Shown here: piece by piece, positions 15,446-24,618 of the stretch
Layout: every line of letters begins with the position of its first letter
How positions within the stretch are numbered: position 1 is the stretch's first letter
Program-made: the position numbers and the translations under genes
The notes under the pieces: generated by a model
What the model saw: the letters and a program-made list of their open reading frames with translations, nothing else
Database searches by the model: none
Told to the model about the DNA's origin: nothing
NCBI GenBank assembly: GCA_905233895.1
Contig: CAJOFL010000013.1
Span: 1 to 39,674 of the forward strand
Length of the DNA: 39,674 nt
From: an uncultured Bacteroidales bacterium
GTDB lineage: Bacteria; Bacteroidota; Bacteroidia; Bacteroidales; P3
Reading direction: 5' to 3'

Positions 15446-17148
15446 GAAGGACACTATTAGTATTCTGCATACTCCTGCCACTGGTAGCGGGAGCACAGGT
15501 AAAGATACCGAAGGATGCCAACATATTTACCTATTGGCAGTTCGAGTACGGTGAGAAGACCGACACATCGGTCATGACCGTGATGCGCAACGGTGCCATG
15601 ATTACCATCATCACCCAGAATCCAGAAGGCAAACCGATACAAGGCTATGCCCAGACAACAACCATCGTCGACTACGAAAGGGACAGCATAACCGTGATGG
15701 CCACCTACCCCGACAGTGCATACTACTACTGCATCCCCTTGTCGCGAAACGACATCGAATGGACTATAAAGGGCAACCGCCACACCTGCTCCGTCAACAG
15801 CAACACTCTCACCTTCGAGATGGACGCGAAGACACCACTCAACGTCACCCCCCTACCCCATTACGGCCTTAAACGCGGTGTGCTGCGAAGCTATACGCGC
15901 AACGGACAATTGCGCATGAAGCTGGCCAAAGCAGAGAAGACCGCCTGCGGAGTTGGCCCTATGCTCCCTAATGACGGCTACCGCCGAGTGACACCTCGCG
16001 AGTTGGACCGCATCATGAAGGAACGCCTCGTGGTCACCACCCGCATCTTCGACCACGAGCAACTCTGCTGGGGCAAGAAGAACGACAATATTGAGGGCGA
16101 CATCTTTGACATCCCGATGGATACCGTGCTGCACTTCGCCGGCGGCACCCTCATCCTCAAGCGAGTGAAACTCCCATGGCTCCCCAGCCACTACCAGCAC
16201 TTCGTCGAGCTGCACCAGCAGAGCAACGGCGACGCCTACGACCGCACCGGCTCCGTCTTCATCATCCCCCGTATAAGTTACAAGGACATCACCTTCTTCG
16301 ACGGCATCAACCACCACCCCGACTCGCTGCCCATCTTCACCGGCAAAGACGGCCAGAAATACCAAGGCATCGAGCGCGTCGTCGGGAAATATGACCCGCC
16401 CGTAGAACTGGTGCGGTTCTTCACCCCCTTCGGCGTGGGCCACTTTAACGAACGCATGAAGGGCTACGGCATCGACTGGCGCAAGGAGACCTACTACCGT
16501 CAGGAAATCACCGACCTCTACAACAGCGCGATGCTCGGCAGATTCGAGGTGATTATCGGCGCCTGGATTGGCAACTACGACGGTGGCGGCCACCTGCTGA
16601 CGATGGACATCAAGTCGTACCCCAACGACTATAGCGGTAAGCAAACATTACCACTGACTGGAATCATACCGCTCTTCAACACATGCAACGTGCTGGAAAT
16701 GGCGGGCCAGAACTATGGCAAACTGTTTGCCACCGACTCGCTGACCGTTACCTTCACACTGGACACAGATGATTACTCTTCCGCCAAGCTGCGCTATATC
16801 AGCACCGGCCATGGCGGCTGGGGCGAGGGCGACGAGTTCGTGCCCAAGCAGAACACCATCCTCATCGACGGGAAGGTAGCTTTCACCCACACCCCCTGGC
16901 GCGAGGACTGCGGCTGCTACCGCGACCTCAACCCTGTGAGCGGAAACTTCTGGAACGGCCTTTCGAGCAGCGACTTCTCGCGCTCGGGCTGGTGCCCCGG
17001 CACCGCCACCCAGCCCGTCTACTTCGACCTCACGCCCTGGATTGACGGCAAGGAGCACACTATGACCGTTGCCATACCGCAGGGCAAGCCCGTAGAAGGG
17101 ATGTTCAGCCACTGGGCCGTCAGCGGCGTAATAATCATTGAACAGTGA
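15442..17148 (+). CDS. PNGase F-like peptide:N-glycosidase (amidase), exported
   Basis: 568 residues with a signal peptide (MRRTLLVFCI...GAQ, cleavage near 18-19). PNGase F cleaves the bond between Asn and the first GlcNAc of N-glycans. The C-terminal two thirds aligns by eye with PNGase F. GDAYDRTGSVFII (263-275) matches its CDEWDRYANVYV segment, placing Asp267 at catalytic Asp60. GDEFVPKQNTI (463-473) matches GCAEWCFRTHTI, placing Glu465 at Glu206. SRSGWCPGTATQP (513-525) matches DRAGWCPGMAVP. The counterpart of Glu118 appears to be absent (IIGAWI at 371-376 against YTETW). The extra N-terminal region of about 200 residues recalls the bowl-like domain of PNGase F-II. It overlaps both neighbours by 1-4 nt, so it is co-translated with the lipoprotein and the CapA-like gene. 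The probable role is deglycosylating host or dietary glycoproteins. Confidence 0.8.
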   Translation: MRRTLLVFCILLPLVAGAQVKIPKDANIFTYWQFEYGEKTDTSVMTVMRNGAMITIITQNPEGKPIQGYAQTTTIVDYERDSITVMATYPDSAYYYCIPLSRNDIEWTIKGNRHTCSVNSNTLTFEMDAKTPLNVTPLPHYGLKRGVLRSYTRNGQLRMKLAKAEKTACGVGPMLPNDGYRRVTPRELDRIMKERLVVTTRIFDHEQLCWGKKNDNIEGDIFDIPMDTVLHFAGGTLILKRVKLPWLPSHYQHFVELHQQSNGDAYDRTGSVFIIPRISYKDITFFDGINHHPDSLPIFTGKDGQKYQGIERVVGKYDPPVELVRFFTPFGVGHFNERMKGYGIDWRKETYYRQEITDLYNSAMLGRFEVIIGAWIGNYDGGGHLLTMDIKSYPNDYSGKQTLPLTGIIPLFNTCNVLEMAGQNYGKLFATDSLTVTFTLDTDDYSSAKLRYISTGHGGWGEGDEFVPKQNTILIDGKVAFTHTPWREDCGCYRDLNPVSGNFWNGLSSSDFSRSGWCPGTATQPVYFDLTPWIDGKEHTMTVAIPQGKPVEGMFSHWAVSGVIIIEQ

Positions 17149-18344
17149 TGAAGAGACTATCCTTTGTTATGTGGCTGCTGATGGCAGCAACGCTGTGCCA
17201 AGCGCAGCAGGTAAAAATACTATTCGCCGGCGACCTTATGGGCCACATGCCACAGCACAACGCCGCCCTGCAGGCCGATGGCAGTTACGACTACTCTCCC
17301 TGCTTCCGCTATGTGAAAGACTATGTGCAAAGCGCCGACCTCGCCATACTGAACCTCGAGGTGCCCCTTGACGGGAAGCCCTACAGCGGCTACCCCCAGT
17401 TCTCGGCTCCCGATGCCCTTGCCGAAGCGGCCAAAGCGGCGGGCTTCGACATCATGACCACCGCCAACAACCACTGCATGGACCGTGGCCGGCACGGTTT
17501 GGAGCGTACCCTGAACGCCCTTGACAGCCTCGGAATACCTCACCTCGGCACCTACCGTGACCGCAGCCACCACGACAAGGAGCATCCGCTGATAATCAAT
17601 GCCCGTGGCCTACGCCTGGCACTGCTCACCTATACCTATGGCACCAACGGCATTCCAGTACAGGAACCCAACGTGGTGAACTTCATCGACACCACTGAAA
17701 TGCTGCGTGACTTGCAGGTGGCGAAAGACAAAGGTGCCGATTTCGTCATCACACTTATCCACTGGGGTATAGAATATGCCGTCAAGGCCAACAACGAACA
17801 GGAAGAGACGGCCCGCTGGCTGCTAGAACACGGCTCGGACGCCGTCATCGGCGGTCACCCCCACGTAGTGCAGAATTTCACCCTCGACGCAAATCCCAAC
17901 AACAAACGATACCCCGAGATAGTGATTTACTCGATGGGCAACCTCGTCAGCAACCAACGCGATGTGAATACCGACGGAGGCATAATGGTGGAGCTGACGC
18001 TCACCAAGTTCCGCACCCGCGGCATCATCACCCAACGTTGCCTCTACATGCCCTACTGGGTCTACCGCGGCACGGTGGACAGCCTCTACCAGTACTATAT
18101 AGTACCCTCGGCCGACGCCGCATCGAATCCAGAACGCTACCAGATTGAGGGCAACGACCTAAACGCCTTGCGCCTGTTCGACGAGAACACCCGCAAACGC
18201 CTTTCCGCCTGTGCCCTACCCAGTGGCGCGAACATAGAAGAACGGCAATACACCCCATTCAAACCCAAAGCAACGAAAGGCAAGACTTTCAGTACCGTAC
18301 CGACGGCAACAAACAACTTCCTTCGAGACAAGATTTCACACTAA
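17148..18344 (+). CDS. CapA-family (metallophosphatase-like) protein, exported
   Basis: 398 residues from the ATG at 17148, whose A is the last base of the upstream TGA (TGATG overlap). The N-terminus is a signal peptide ending CQAQ near residue 20. Family motifs are VKILFAGDLMGH (23-33), LAILNLEVPLDG, TTANNHCMDRG, ITLIHWGIEYA and VIGGHPHVVQ. These Asp, Asn and His residues form the two-metal site of the calcineurin-like fold. CapA/PgsA members take part in poly-gamma-glutamate capsule synthesis, but most genomes carry CapA-like proteins without capB/capC, as here, so the substrate is unknown. Its place after a PNGase-like amidase suggests a cell-envelope or glycan role (inference). Confidence 0.88.
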   Translation: MKRLSFVMWLLMAATLCQAQQVKILFAGDLMGHMPQHNAALQADGSYDYSPCFRYVKDYVQSADLAILNLEVPLDGKPYSGYPQFSAPDALAEAAKAAGFDIMTTANNHCMDRGRHGLERTLNALDSLGIPHLGTYRDRSHHDKEHPLIINARGLRLALLTYTYGTNGIPVQEPNVVNFIDTTEMLRDLQVAKDKGADFVITLIHWGIEYAVKANNEQEETARWLLEHGSDAVIGGHPHVVQNFTLDANPNNKRYPEIVIYSMGNLVSNQRDVNTDGGIMVELTLTKFRTRGIITQRCLYMPYWVYRGTVDSLYQYYIVPSADAASNPERYQIEGNDLNALRLFDENTRKRLSACALPSGANIEERQYTPFKPKATKGKTFSTVPTATNNFLRDKISH

Positions 18345-18357
18345 ATAATTGACAACA

Positions 18358-18879
18358 ATGAAAAGACTCATCATCTTTACCTTTGCAGTCCTTCTGGCCT
18401 CCGGCAGTGCCATGGCCCAACATTGCGGCAACTGCCCGCACCACCGTCAGGGTCAGCAAGCACAAGCCTGCCAACAGATGAACGCCGATGGCATAGACAT
18501 GGCCATCGTAAAGGCCTTCCCGACCGTGAAGAAAGTGACCAAGACCGAAAAATGGACCGAGGTGTACGATGCACAGAGCAAGCTGCTGGGCTATGCCGTC
18601 TACAGCAAGCCTGCCAGCGACGGCATCAAAGGCTACAACGGAGAAACTCCGGTGCTAATCGCCCTTAACGCCAAGAAGGTGATTATCGGGGTATACCCAC
18701 TGCCCAACACCGAGACGCCGCGGTTCGCCCAACGGGTTCAGGATGCCGGTTTCTACAACAACTGGAACGGCCTGACCATTAAGAAAGCAAAAAAGAAAAA
18801 GGTCGATACCGTAAGCGGGGCTACCTTTACTAGTCGTGCCGTTGCACAGAGTGTGCAGGCAGCGCTGGAGAAACTCTAG
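18358..18879 (+). CDS. FMN-binding domain protein with Cys/His-rich N-terminus, exported
   Basis: 173 residues from the ATG at 18358; an in-frame TTG 9 nt upstream is less likely. Signal peptide MKRLIIFTFAVLLASGSAMA, then the mature start QHCGNCPHHR with a CxxC pair (Cys23, Cys26), His28 and His29, and another Cys at 38. The rest is an FMN-binding domain as in RnfG, NqrC and related electron carriers. It ends with DTVSGATFTS (150-159), the flavinylation motif in which ApbE links FMN to Thr156. The expected role is periplasmic one-electron transfer. The Cys/His cluster could bind a metal or act in redox chemistry (inference). No apbE, rnf or nqr gene is in the window. It is the last gene before a strong terminator and 13 nt after the CapA-like gene. 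Confidence 0.85.
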   Translation: MKRLIIFTFAVLLASGSAMAQHCGNCPHHRQGQQAQACQQMNADGIDMAIVKAFPTVKKVTKTEKWTEVYDAQSKLLGYAVYSKPASDGIKGYNGETPVLIALNAKKVIIGVYPLPNTETPRFAQRVQDAGFYNNWNGLTIKKAKKKKVDTVSGATFTSRAVAQSVQAALEKL

Positions 18880-18896
18880 AGGTCGCAAAGACAAAA

Positions 18897-18932
18897 GAAA
18901 CGCCCTGCATCGGACCGATGCAGGGCGTTTTT
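18897..18932. terminator. Bidirectional terminator between the exported-protein operon and the ribosomal superoperon
   Basis: A perfect stem of at least 11 bp (CGCCCTGCATCG / CGATGCAGGGCG) with A-rich left and T-rich right flanks. It lies 17 nt after the plus-strand stop and about 20 nt beyond the rplQ stop on the other strand. Confidence 0.93.
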
Positions 18933-18950
18933 CGTACCCACTGGGGTGTT

Positions 18951-19451
18951 TTATTCAGCCTTGGGGGCCTCGGCCTCAGCCACGGGGGCTTCGGCTACAG
19001 GAGCGGCGTTCTCGACGGGAGCCTCGGCCTTCTTGGCACGAGAACGGCGGGTGCTCTTGGCCTTCTTGGCACTGCTTTCCTTGAGCATGTTCTCGTTGTA
19101 GTCGACCAGCTCGATGATAGCCATCTCGGAGTTGTCACCGTGACGGATACCGGTCTTCAGGATACGGGTGTAACCACCAGGGCGGTTGGCCACCTTCTGC
19201 GAAACCTCGCGGAAGAGCTCGTTGACGGCTTCCTTGCTATGGAGATAGCTGAAGACGATACGGCGATTGTGGGTGGTATCCTCTTTCGAGCGATTGATGA
19301 TAGGCTCGACATATACGCGGAGGGCTTTGGCTTTGGCAACAGTGGTCTCGATGCGCTTGTGCATGATAAGCGAAGTGGCCATGTTGGAGAGCATAGCAAC
19401 GCGGTGAGCGTGGGTTCTGGACAGATGATTAACTTTGCAACCGTGTCTCAT
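18951..19451 (-). CDS. rplQ: 50S ribosomal protein bL17
   Basis: 166 residues. The bL17 core (about 1-120) starts [20 protein letters not shown] and lines the outside of the peptide exit tunnel. A tail of about 40 residues follows: first basic ([15 protein letters not shown]), then Ala/Pro/Glu-rich with repeated APVAE units. E. coli bL17 is about 127 residues; such tails are seen in Bacteroidetes. It is the last gene of the superoperon, 9 nt after rpoA. Confidence 0.97.
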   Translation of the reverse strand: MRHGCKVNHLSRTHAHRVAMLSNMATSLIMHKRIETTVAKAKALRVYVEPIINRSKEDTTHNRRIVFSYLHSKEAVNELFREVSQKVANRPGGYTRILKTGIRHGDNSEMAIIELVDYNENMLKESSAKKAKSTRRSRAKKAEAPVENAAPVAEAPVAEAEAPKAE

Positions 19452-19460
19452 ATTCTTTCC

Positions 19461-20453
19461 TTATTCTTTATCAAGTTTATACTTTGAAATATTCATGCCG
19501 AATTCGAGATTCTTCGAAGCGACGAGGTTCTCAAGTTCGGTGAGCGATTTTTTACCGAAGTTGCGGAACTTCAGCAGGTCAGCCTTGTTGAAGGCGACAA
19601 GTTCGCCAAGGGTCTCGACCTCAGCAGCCTTGAGGCAGTTGAGGGCGCGCACCGAAAGGTCGAGGTCGACCAACTTGGTGAGCAGCAGCTGACGCATGTG
19701 GGCGGTAGTTTCGTCGAACTCCTCCTGCACCGGCTTGGTCTCGACGTCGAGCGTGATACGCTCGTCGGAGAAGAGCATGAAGTGCTGGATGAGGATGGTA
19801 GCGGCCTCCTTCAAGGCTTCCTTGGGATGGATGGAACCATCGGTCTCTATATCGAAGGTCAGCTTCTCATAGTCGGTGCGCTGCTCGACACGGTAGTCGT
19901 CAACGGCATACATCACGTTCTTGATAGGCGTGTGGATGGAGTCGATAGCGATGACACCGATGGGGTCGGTAGCCTTCTTGTTCTCGTCGGCGGGAACATA
20001 TCCGCGACCCTTATCAATCGACAGGCTGATACGAAGTTCTGTCTTGGGTTCCATGTGGCAAATCTCGAGTTCGGGGTTGAGAACCTGGAAGCCATTGAGA
20101 TTGCTGTTGAGGTCTCCTGCCTTGAACACAGTCTGCTCCTTCACAGTAAAGGTAATCTTCTCATGATCGGTGTCCTCTAGCTGGCGACGGAAACGGACCT
20201 GCTTGAGACGGAGGATGATGTCGGTCATATCCTCAACCACACCGGGAAGAGAGGAGAATTCGTGGTCTACACCCTCTATCTGAACGGAAGTGATAGCATA
20301 GCCTTCGAGCGAAGAGAGAAGGACGCGACGCAGAGCGTTGCCAATGGTAGTGCCATAGCCGGGCTCCAGCGGACGGAACTCAAACTTTCCGCGGAAGTCG
20401 TCAGCCTCAAGCATGACCACTTTGTCGGGTTTTTGGAATGATAAAATTGCCAT
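19461..20453 (-). CDS. rpoA: RNA polymerase alpha subunit
   Basis: 330 residues, full length. The N-terminal dimerisation domain starts [19 protein letters not shown] and contains [20 protein letters not shown]. The C-terminal domain (about 245-330) has the [20 protein letters not shown] and [14 protein letters not shown] helices that contact UP elements and regulators. It lies 71 nt after rpsD; that gap holds a GC-rich hairpin (20486-20507). No truncation is seen. Confidence 0.98.
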   Translation of the reverse strand: MAILSFQKPDKVVMLEADDFRGKFEFRPLEPGYGTTIGNALRRVLLSSLEGYAITSVQIEGVDHEFSSLPGVVEDMTDIILRLKQVRFRRQLEDTDHEKITFTVKEQTVFKAGDLNSNLNGFQVLNPELEICHMEPKTELRISLSIDKGRGYVPADENKKATDPIGVIAIDSIHTPIKNVMYAVDDYRVEQRTDYEKLTFDIETDGSIHPKEALKEAATILIQHFMLFSDERITLDVETKPVQEEFDETTAHMRQLLLTKLVDLDLSVRALNCLKAAEVETLGELVAFNKADLLKFRNFGKKSLTELENLVASKNLEFGMNISKYKLDKE

Positions 20454-20485
20454 TTGTTATCCTTTCTTTCTTTTATTGTTTGGTA

Positions 20486-20507
20486 GCGGGGGCATTCGTT
20501 GCCCCGC
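20486..20507 (-). other. GC-rich hairpin in the rpsD-rpoA spacer
   Basis: The plus-strand segment GCGGGG...CCCCGC (with an additional C-G pair and one bulged G) forms a stem of 7-8 bp. A second small palindrome (GCCCTAAGGGC, 20512-20522) adjoins it, close to the rpsD stop. No T-run follows on the minus strand, so a terminator is unlikely. It could be an RNA-processing or attenuation site adjusting rpoA against rpsD expression (inference). Confidence 0.5.
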
Positions 20508-20524
20508 CTATGCCCTAAGGGCTA

Positions 20525-21130
20525 TTACTTCGAGTAGAGGTCGACGATCAGCTGCTCGTTGATAGTCTCGGGGATATCCGAGCGCTGCGGGTAGCTGACG
20601 AACTTGCCGGTGAGCGAAGCTCCATCCCACTCGAGCCAGGGGTAGGTGGTACCCTTCGAAGCGAGGGCGTCGGCAATAACCTCGAGGGATTTGCTGCGCT
20701 CACGCACCGAGATGACATCACCTTCGCGGAGAGAATAAGAGGGGATATTGACCACTTCGCCGTTGACGGCTATATGGCGATGGGAAACCAACTGACGGGC
20801 CTGTGCGCGGCTGCGAGCGATGCCGAGACGGTAGACGACATTGTCGAGACGGGCCTCGATAAGTTTCATCAACTCCTCACCGGTGATACCGCCGCGACGG
20901 GAAGCCTCGGCATAAAGTTTGCGGAACTGGCGCTCAAGGATACCATAGGTATACTTGGCTTTCTGCTTCTCGTTCAACTGGATGCCGTACTCCGAGGTCT
21001 TGCTGCGGCGACGGTTCTGTCCGTGCATGCCGGGAGCGTAGGGTTTCTTCTCATAACTCTTGTCCGGGCCATAGATAGGCTCGTGGAACTTTCTTGCGAT
21101 TTTGGTCTTCGGACCAGTGTATCTTGCCAT
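20525..21130 (-). CDS. rpsD: 30S ribosomal protein uS4
   Basis: 201 residues. It starts [15 protein letters not shown] and contains the S4 RNA-binding domain around [20 protein letters not shown] and [17 protein letters not shown]. It nucleates 16S rRNA 5'-domain assembly, and in E. coli it also represses the alpha operon by binding its mRNA. There is no CxxC zinc site at the N-terminus. 25 nt separate it from rpsK. Confidence 0.98.
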   Translation of the reverse strand: MARYTGPKTKIARKFHEPIYGPDKSYEKKPYAPGMHGQNRRRSKTSEYGIQLNEKQKAKYTYGILERQFRKLYAEASRRGGITGEELMKLIEARLDNVVYRLGIARSRAQARQLVSHRHIAVNGEVVNIPSYSLREGDVISVRERSKSLEVIADALASKGTTYPWLEWDGASLTGKFVSYPQRSDIPETINEQLIVDLYSK

Positions 21131-21155
21131 TGTTTACTTCTTTTAAGATTAATAA

Positions 21156-21545
21156 TTACACACGACGACGTTTCGGGGGGCGGCAACCATTGTGCGGAAG
21201 CGGAGTGATGTCGGTGATTTCGGTAACCTCAATACCGCAAGTGCTGATTGCGCGGATTGCAGATTCACGTCCTTGACCAGGTCCTTTAACAAAGACCTTG
21301 ACTTTTCTTAGGCCCAAATCATAAGCAACTTTGCCGCAATCTTCCGCAGCCATTTGTGCAGCATACGGAGTGTTTTTCTTCGATCCGCGGAAGCCCATTT
21401 TTCCAGCAGACGACCAAGAAATCACTTGACCGGCATTGTTCGTCAATGAGACGATGACGTTGTTGAAGGATGCAAAGATGCATGCTCTTCCTTGAGGTTC
21501 AACTTTTACGACTCTTTTTTTAGTCGGTTTTGAAGTTTTTGCCAT
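21156..21545 (-). CDS. rpsK: 30S ribosomal protein uS11
   Basis: 129 residues from the ATG at 21545 ([19 protein letters not shown]). The frame is open further upstream, but the family starts at this Met. Conserved parts are [32 protein letters not shown] and [13 protein letters not shown]. It sits on the platform of the 30S subunit near the mRNA exit. The gap to rpsM is 89 nt, the longest between adjacent genes in this operon. Confidence 0.97.
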   Translation of the reverse strand: MAKTSKPTKKRVVKVEPQGRACIFASFNNVIVSLTNNAGQVISWSSAGKMGFRGSKKNTPYAAQMAAEDCGKVAYDLGLRKVKVFVKGPGQGRESAIRAISTCGIEVTEITDITPLPHNGCRPPKRRRV

Positions 21546-21634
21546 TGTTTGTTTTGCTTGATTTTCTTGTTTTCTTACTGCCAATCGCTCCTTAATCAAA
21601 ATCTAATCCGCGATTGGGGCGCTACGACCATTAC

Positions 21635-22012
21635 TTACTTGGTAGCTTTTTTCTTGTTAGCGATTGTTTTCTTCTTACCCTTACGAGTGCGAGCATTGTT
21701 CTTGGTGCTCTGACCACGGAGGGGCAGACCGAGACGGTGACGGATGCCACGATAGCAACCAATGTCCATGAGGCGCTTGATGTTCATCTGAACCTCAGAA
21801 CGAAGGGCACCTTCCACTTTGTACTCATCATTGATGATGTTGCGGAGTGCATTCTGCTCGTCATCAGTCCAATCCTGAACCTTCTTGCCCTCGTCGATAC
21901 CGGCCTTGGCCAGAATCTCCTTGGCAGTGCTACGTCCGATACCGTAGATATAGGTCAAACCTATCTCTCCTCTTTTGTTCTTGGGTAAGTCAATACCTGC
22001 AATACGTGCCAT
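21635..22012 (-). CDS. rpsM: 30S ribosomal protein uS13
   Basis: 125 residues. It starts [18 protein letters not shown] and includes [16 protein letters not shown], and ends in a basic tail ([19 protein letters not shown]) that reaches toward P-site tRNA. It contacts uL5 in a bridge across the subunits. 31 nt lie between it and rpmJ. Confidence 0.98.
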   Translation of the reverse strand: MARIAGIDLPKNKRGEIGLTYIYGIGRSTAKEILAKAGIDEGKKVQDWTDDEQNALRNIINDEYKVEGALRSEVQMNIKRLMDIGCYRGIRHRLGLPLRGQSTKNNARTRKGKKKTIANKKKATK

Positions 22013-22043
22013 AGATTTCTTTTATTCTTTTTGGTTTTGTGAA

Positions 22044-22160
22044 TTATCCTTGTCTCTGTTTGAACTTAGGATTTTTCTTGTTGATTACATAGACCACCCC
22101 GTGGCGGCGGACAACCTTGCACTCGGGAGATCTTTTTTTGACTGAAACTCTTACTTTCAT
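22044..22160 (-). CDS. rpmJ: 50S ribosomal protein bL36
   Basis: 38 residues: starts [20 protein letters not shown] and ends [12 protein letters not shown]. Only one Cys is present (Cys14), so this is the zinc-free form rather than the CxxC type. The gene is found between infA and rpsM as usual for Bacteroidetes. Start and stop fit the family length exactly. Confidence 0.96.
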   Translation of the reverse strand: MKVRVSVKKRSPECKVVRRHGVVYVINKKNPKFKQRQG

Positions 22161-22206
22161 TTTGTGTAATTATTAATCTTGTTGATACTATTCTTATCAG
22201 TAAGGC

Positions 22207-22425
22207 CTATTTGTGACGGTAAGTGATACGACCTTTCGAGAGGTCATACGGCGACATCTCAATCTGCACCTTATCGCCAGGTAGTATCTTGATGTAGTGC
22301 ATACGCATCTTACCCGAGATATGTGCAATAATCTGATGTCCATTCTCCAATTCAACGCGGAACATAGCATTGCCGAGCGATTCGACGACTGTTCCGTCTA
22401 ACTGTATGGATGCCTGTTTAGCCAT
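22207..22425 (-). CDS. infA: Translation initiation factor IF-1
   Basis: 72 residues from the ATG at 22425 ([19 protein letters not shown]); the frame extends upstream but relatives start here. It is a single OB-fold protein with [20 protein letters not shown] and [20 protein letters not shown], and occupies the 30S A site at initiation. It follows map by 23 nt. Confidence 0.97.
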   Translation of the reverse strand: MAKQASIQLDGTVVESLGNAMFRVELENGHQIIAHISGKMRMHYIKILPGDKVQIEMSPYDLSKGRITYRHK

Positions 22426-22448
22426 TCTTGTATTTCTTACCGTTAATG

Positions 22449-23222
22449 TTATTTGTTGTTTTCTATCCAATCGAAACTAGTGAGTATGTCGGGGCCGTTG
22501 GCGGTGATGGCCACCGTATGCTCATAATGTGCGGCGGGTTTGCCGTCTTTGGTGCTGCAGGTCCATCCGTCCTCCTTCGAGAACTTCACATTCTTCGAAC
22601 CCATGCACACCATAGGCTCGACGGCGATAACCATACCTTCCTTCAAGAGCGGACCGGTACCCTTCACACCGTAATTGGGCACATTGGGCGACTCGTGCAT
22701 CTTGAAACCGACACCGTGGCCGCAGAGTTCACGTACCACCGAGTAGCCGTTCTTCTCGCAATGCATCTGCACCGCATGGCTGATATCTCCTACCCTGTTC
22801 CCAGCTTTGCACTGGTCGAGGCCTATGAAGAGGGCCTCCCGGGTGACCTTCATCAGGCGCTGCATTTCGGAACTCACCTCACCCACGGCGAAAGTATAGG
22901 CCGAGTCGGCGACATATCCATTCAATTCAATAACACAGTCCAGAGAGACATTGTCTCCCTCCTTAATAAAACACTCCTGCGATGGGATGCCGTGAACGAC
23001 AACATCATTGACAGAAATACAGAATGCTGCCGGGAAGCCTTCGAAACCCTTACATAGAGGCTTAGCGCCATTGTCACGGATGTACTGCTCACCTATCTGG
23101 TCTAAAAAAGCAGTAGTTACGCCCGGACGAATATGACGCCCCACCTCCGCGAGAGTTTTCCCGAGGAGGTGGGCTGCATCACGTATGAGCTCTATTTCTT
23201 CCTTTGTTTTCAGCAGAATCAT
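22449..23222 (-). CDS. map: Methionine aminopeptidase, type I
   Basis: 257 residues. It removes the initiator Met from nascent proteins. All five metal ligands are visible: Asp95 (SLDCVIEL), Asp106 (YVADSAYT), His169 (LCGHGVG), Glu202 (AVEPM) and Glu234 (HYEHTVAI); His176 in the HESP segment is the usual catalytic His. It sits between secY and infA, where many other bacteria place adk and map; no adk is present here. Confidence 0.97.
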   Translation of the reverse strand: MILLKTKEEIELIRDAAHLLGKTLAEVGRHIRPGVTTAFLDQIGEQYIRDNGAKPLCKGFEGFPAAFCISVNDVVVHGIPSQECFIKEGDNVSLDCVIELNGYVADSAYTFAVGEVSSEMQRLMKVTREALFIGLDQCKAGNRVGDISHAVQMHCEKNGYSVVRELCGHGVGFKMHESPNVPNYGVKGTGPLLKEGMVIAVEPMVCMGSKNVKFSKEDGWTCSTKDGKPAAHYEHTVAITANGPDILTSFDWIENNK

Positions 23223-23247
23223 TATCCAGTATCTCTGGTTTAATTTG

Positions 23248-24603
23248 TTATGCCTGAATCGACATCGATGTACGACCCTTGATACGGCCAGTCTTGGTTA
23301 GACCGTCATAGTGGCGCATCAATAGATGGCTCTCTATTTGCTGCAGAGTGTCGAGAATAACACCGACAAGAATCAGCAGGGAAGTGCCACCATAGAACTG
23401 GGCAAACTGGGTATTGACACCGAAGAGGCGGATGATAGCAGGCAGAATAGCCACAATGGCCAGGAAGAAAGAACCAGGAAGAGTAATTTTTGAGAGGATG
23501 CCCTCAAGATACTCGGCAGTCTTCTTACCAGGTTTCACGCCAGGAATAAATCCGCCATTCTTCTTCATATCGTCAGCCATCTGATTAGGATTGATGGCAA
23601 TGGCAGTATAGAAGTAGGTGAACAGAATCACAAGGATGGCAAACACCAGGTTGTACCAGAAACTATTATAATCGGCAAAAGCCATAGCGAACTTGGAACT
23701 GCTATTGCCCGAGAATCCCATGAAAGTGATGGGAAGGAACATGATGGCCTGTGCAAAGATGATAGGCATGACGCCGGCAGCATTGACCTTGATAGGAATG
23801 TACTGGCGAACACCACCATACTGCTTATTGCCAACGATGCGCTTAGCGTACTGCACGGGAATTCTGCGTGTACCCTGGACGAGCAGGATAACCAGCAGGA
23901 TGACGGCAAGCAGAACAACAAGTTCAAAAAGGAACATCACAAGACCGCCACCCTCAGACAGACGGGAAGCAAACTCGGCCGACAGGGCAAAGGGGAGTCG
24001 TGCGATGATACCAATCATAATCAACAAGGAGATACCGTTACCGACACCTTTGTCAGTGATACGTTCGCCGAGCCACATGACAAACAACGTACCGCTGATA
24101 AGGATGATGATGCTGGTAACCCAGAAGAAGGGCGAGGGAGCACTACCATCGAAGGGGTAGATTGCCGTCGACGAGGCACCAAGCTGGTACATCATGTTAG
24201 TGATGTAGGCTGGAGCCTGCATGGCGGTGACAATAACGGTAAGCCAACGTGTGATCTGATTCATTTTTCTACGGCCACTTTCACCATCACGCTGCATCTT
24301 CTGGAAATAAGGTACCACCATCACCAACAGCTGGATAACAATCGAAGCCGTGATGTAGGGCATGATACCGAGTGCAAAAATCGAGGCGTTGGAGAAAGCT
24401 CCACCCGAGAACATGTTGAGAAGTCCCATCAGGCCCTCGGAACCTTGCTTTTGCAAACCCTGCAACTGAGAGGGGTCAACACCCGGCAGGACGACATAAG
24501 ACCCGATGCGATAAATCAGCACCAAACCAATGGTGTAAAGTATACGCTTGCGCAGATCCTCAATCGACCAGATGTTTTTAAGTGTCTGTATAAAACGCTT
24601 CAT
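23248..24603 (-). CDS. secY: Preprotein translocase channel subunit SecY
   Basis: 451 residues with about ten hydrophobic segments. It forms the Sec channel in the inner membrane through which the many signal-peptide proteins of this window would pass. Recognisable segments are RILYTIGLVLIYRIGSYVVL near the start, GIMPYITASIVIQLL, GIGNGISL-like 'KGVGNGISLLIMIG' and the cytoplasmic loop QGTRRIPVQYAKR. The C-terminus ends in the basic RIKGRTSMSIQA. It is 15 nt after rplO. Confidence 0.98.
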   Translation of the reverse strand: MKRFIQTLKNIWSIEDLRKRILYTIGLVLIYRIGSYVVLPGVDPSQLQGLQKQGSEGLMGLLNMFSGGAFSNASIFALGIMPYITASIVIQLLVMVVPYFQKMQRDGESGRRKMNQITRWLTVIVTAMQAPAYITNMMYQLGASSTAIYPFDGSAPSPFFWVTSIIILISGTLFVMWLGERITDKGVGNGISLLIMIGIIARLPFALSAEFASRLSEGGGLVMFLFELVVLLAVILLVILLVQGTRRIPVQYAKRIVGNKQYGGVRQYIPIKVNAAGVMPIIFAQAIMFLPITFMGFSGNSSSKFAMAFADYNSFWYNLVFAILVILFTYFYTAIAINPNQMADDMKKNGGFIPGVKPGKKTAEYLEGILSKITLPGSFFLAIVAILPAIIRLFGVNTQFAQFYGGTSLLILVGVILDTLQQIESHLLMRHYDGLTKTGRIKGRTSMSIQA

Positions 24604-24618
24604 TGTAGTGGTTTTGTA

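Noticed and set aside
21546..21599. Longer rpsK start upstream of 21545
   Set aside because: The family begins at MAKTSKP; the extension is not like any uS11.
22426..22470. Longer infA start upstream of 22425
   Set aside because: IF-1 is 72 residues starting MAKQ; the extension would run into map.
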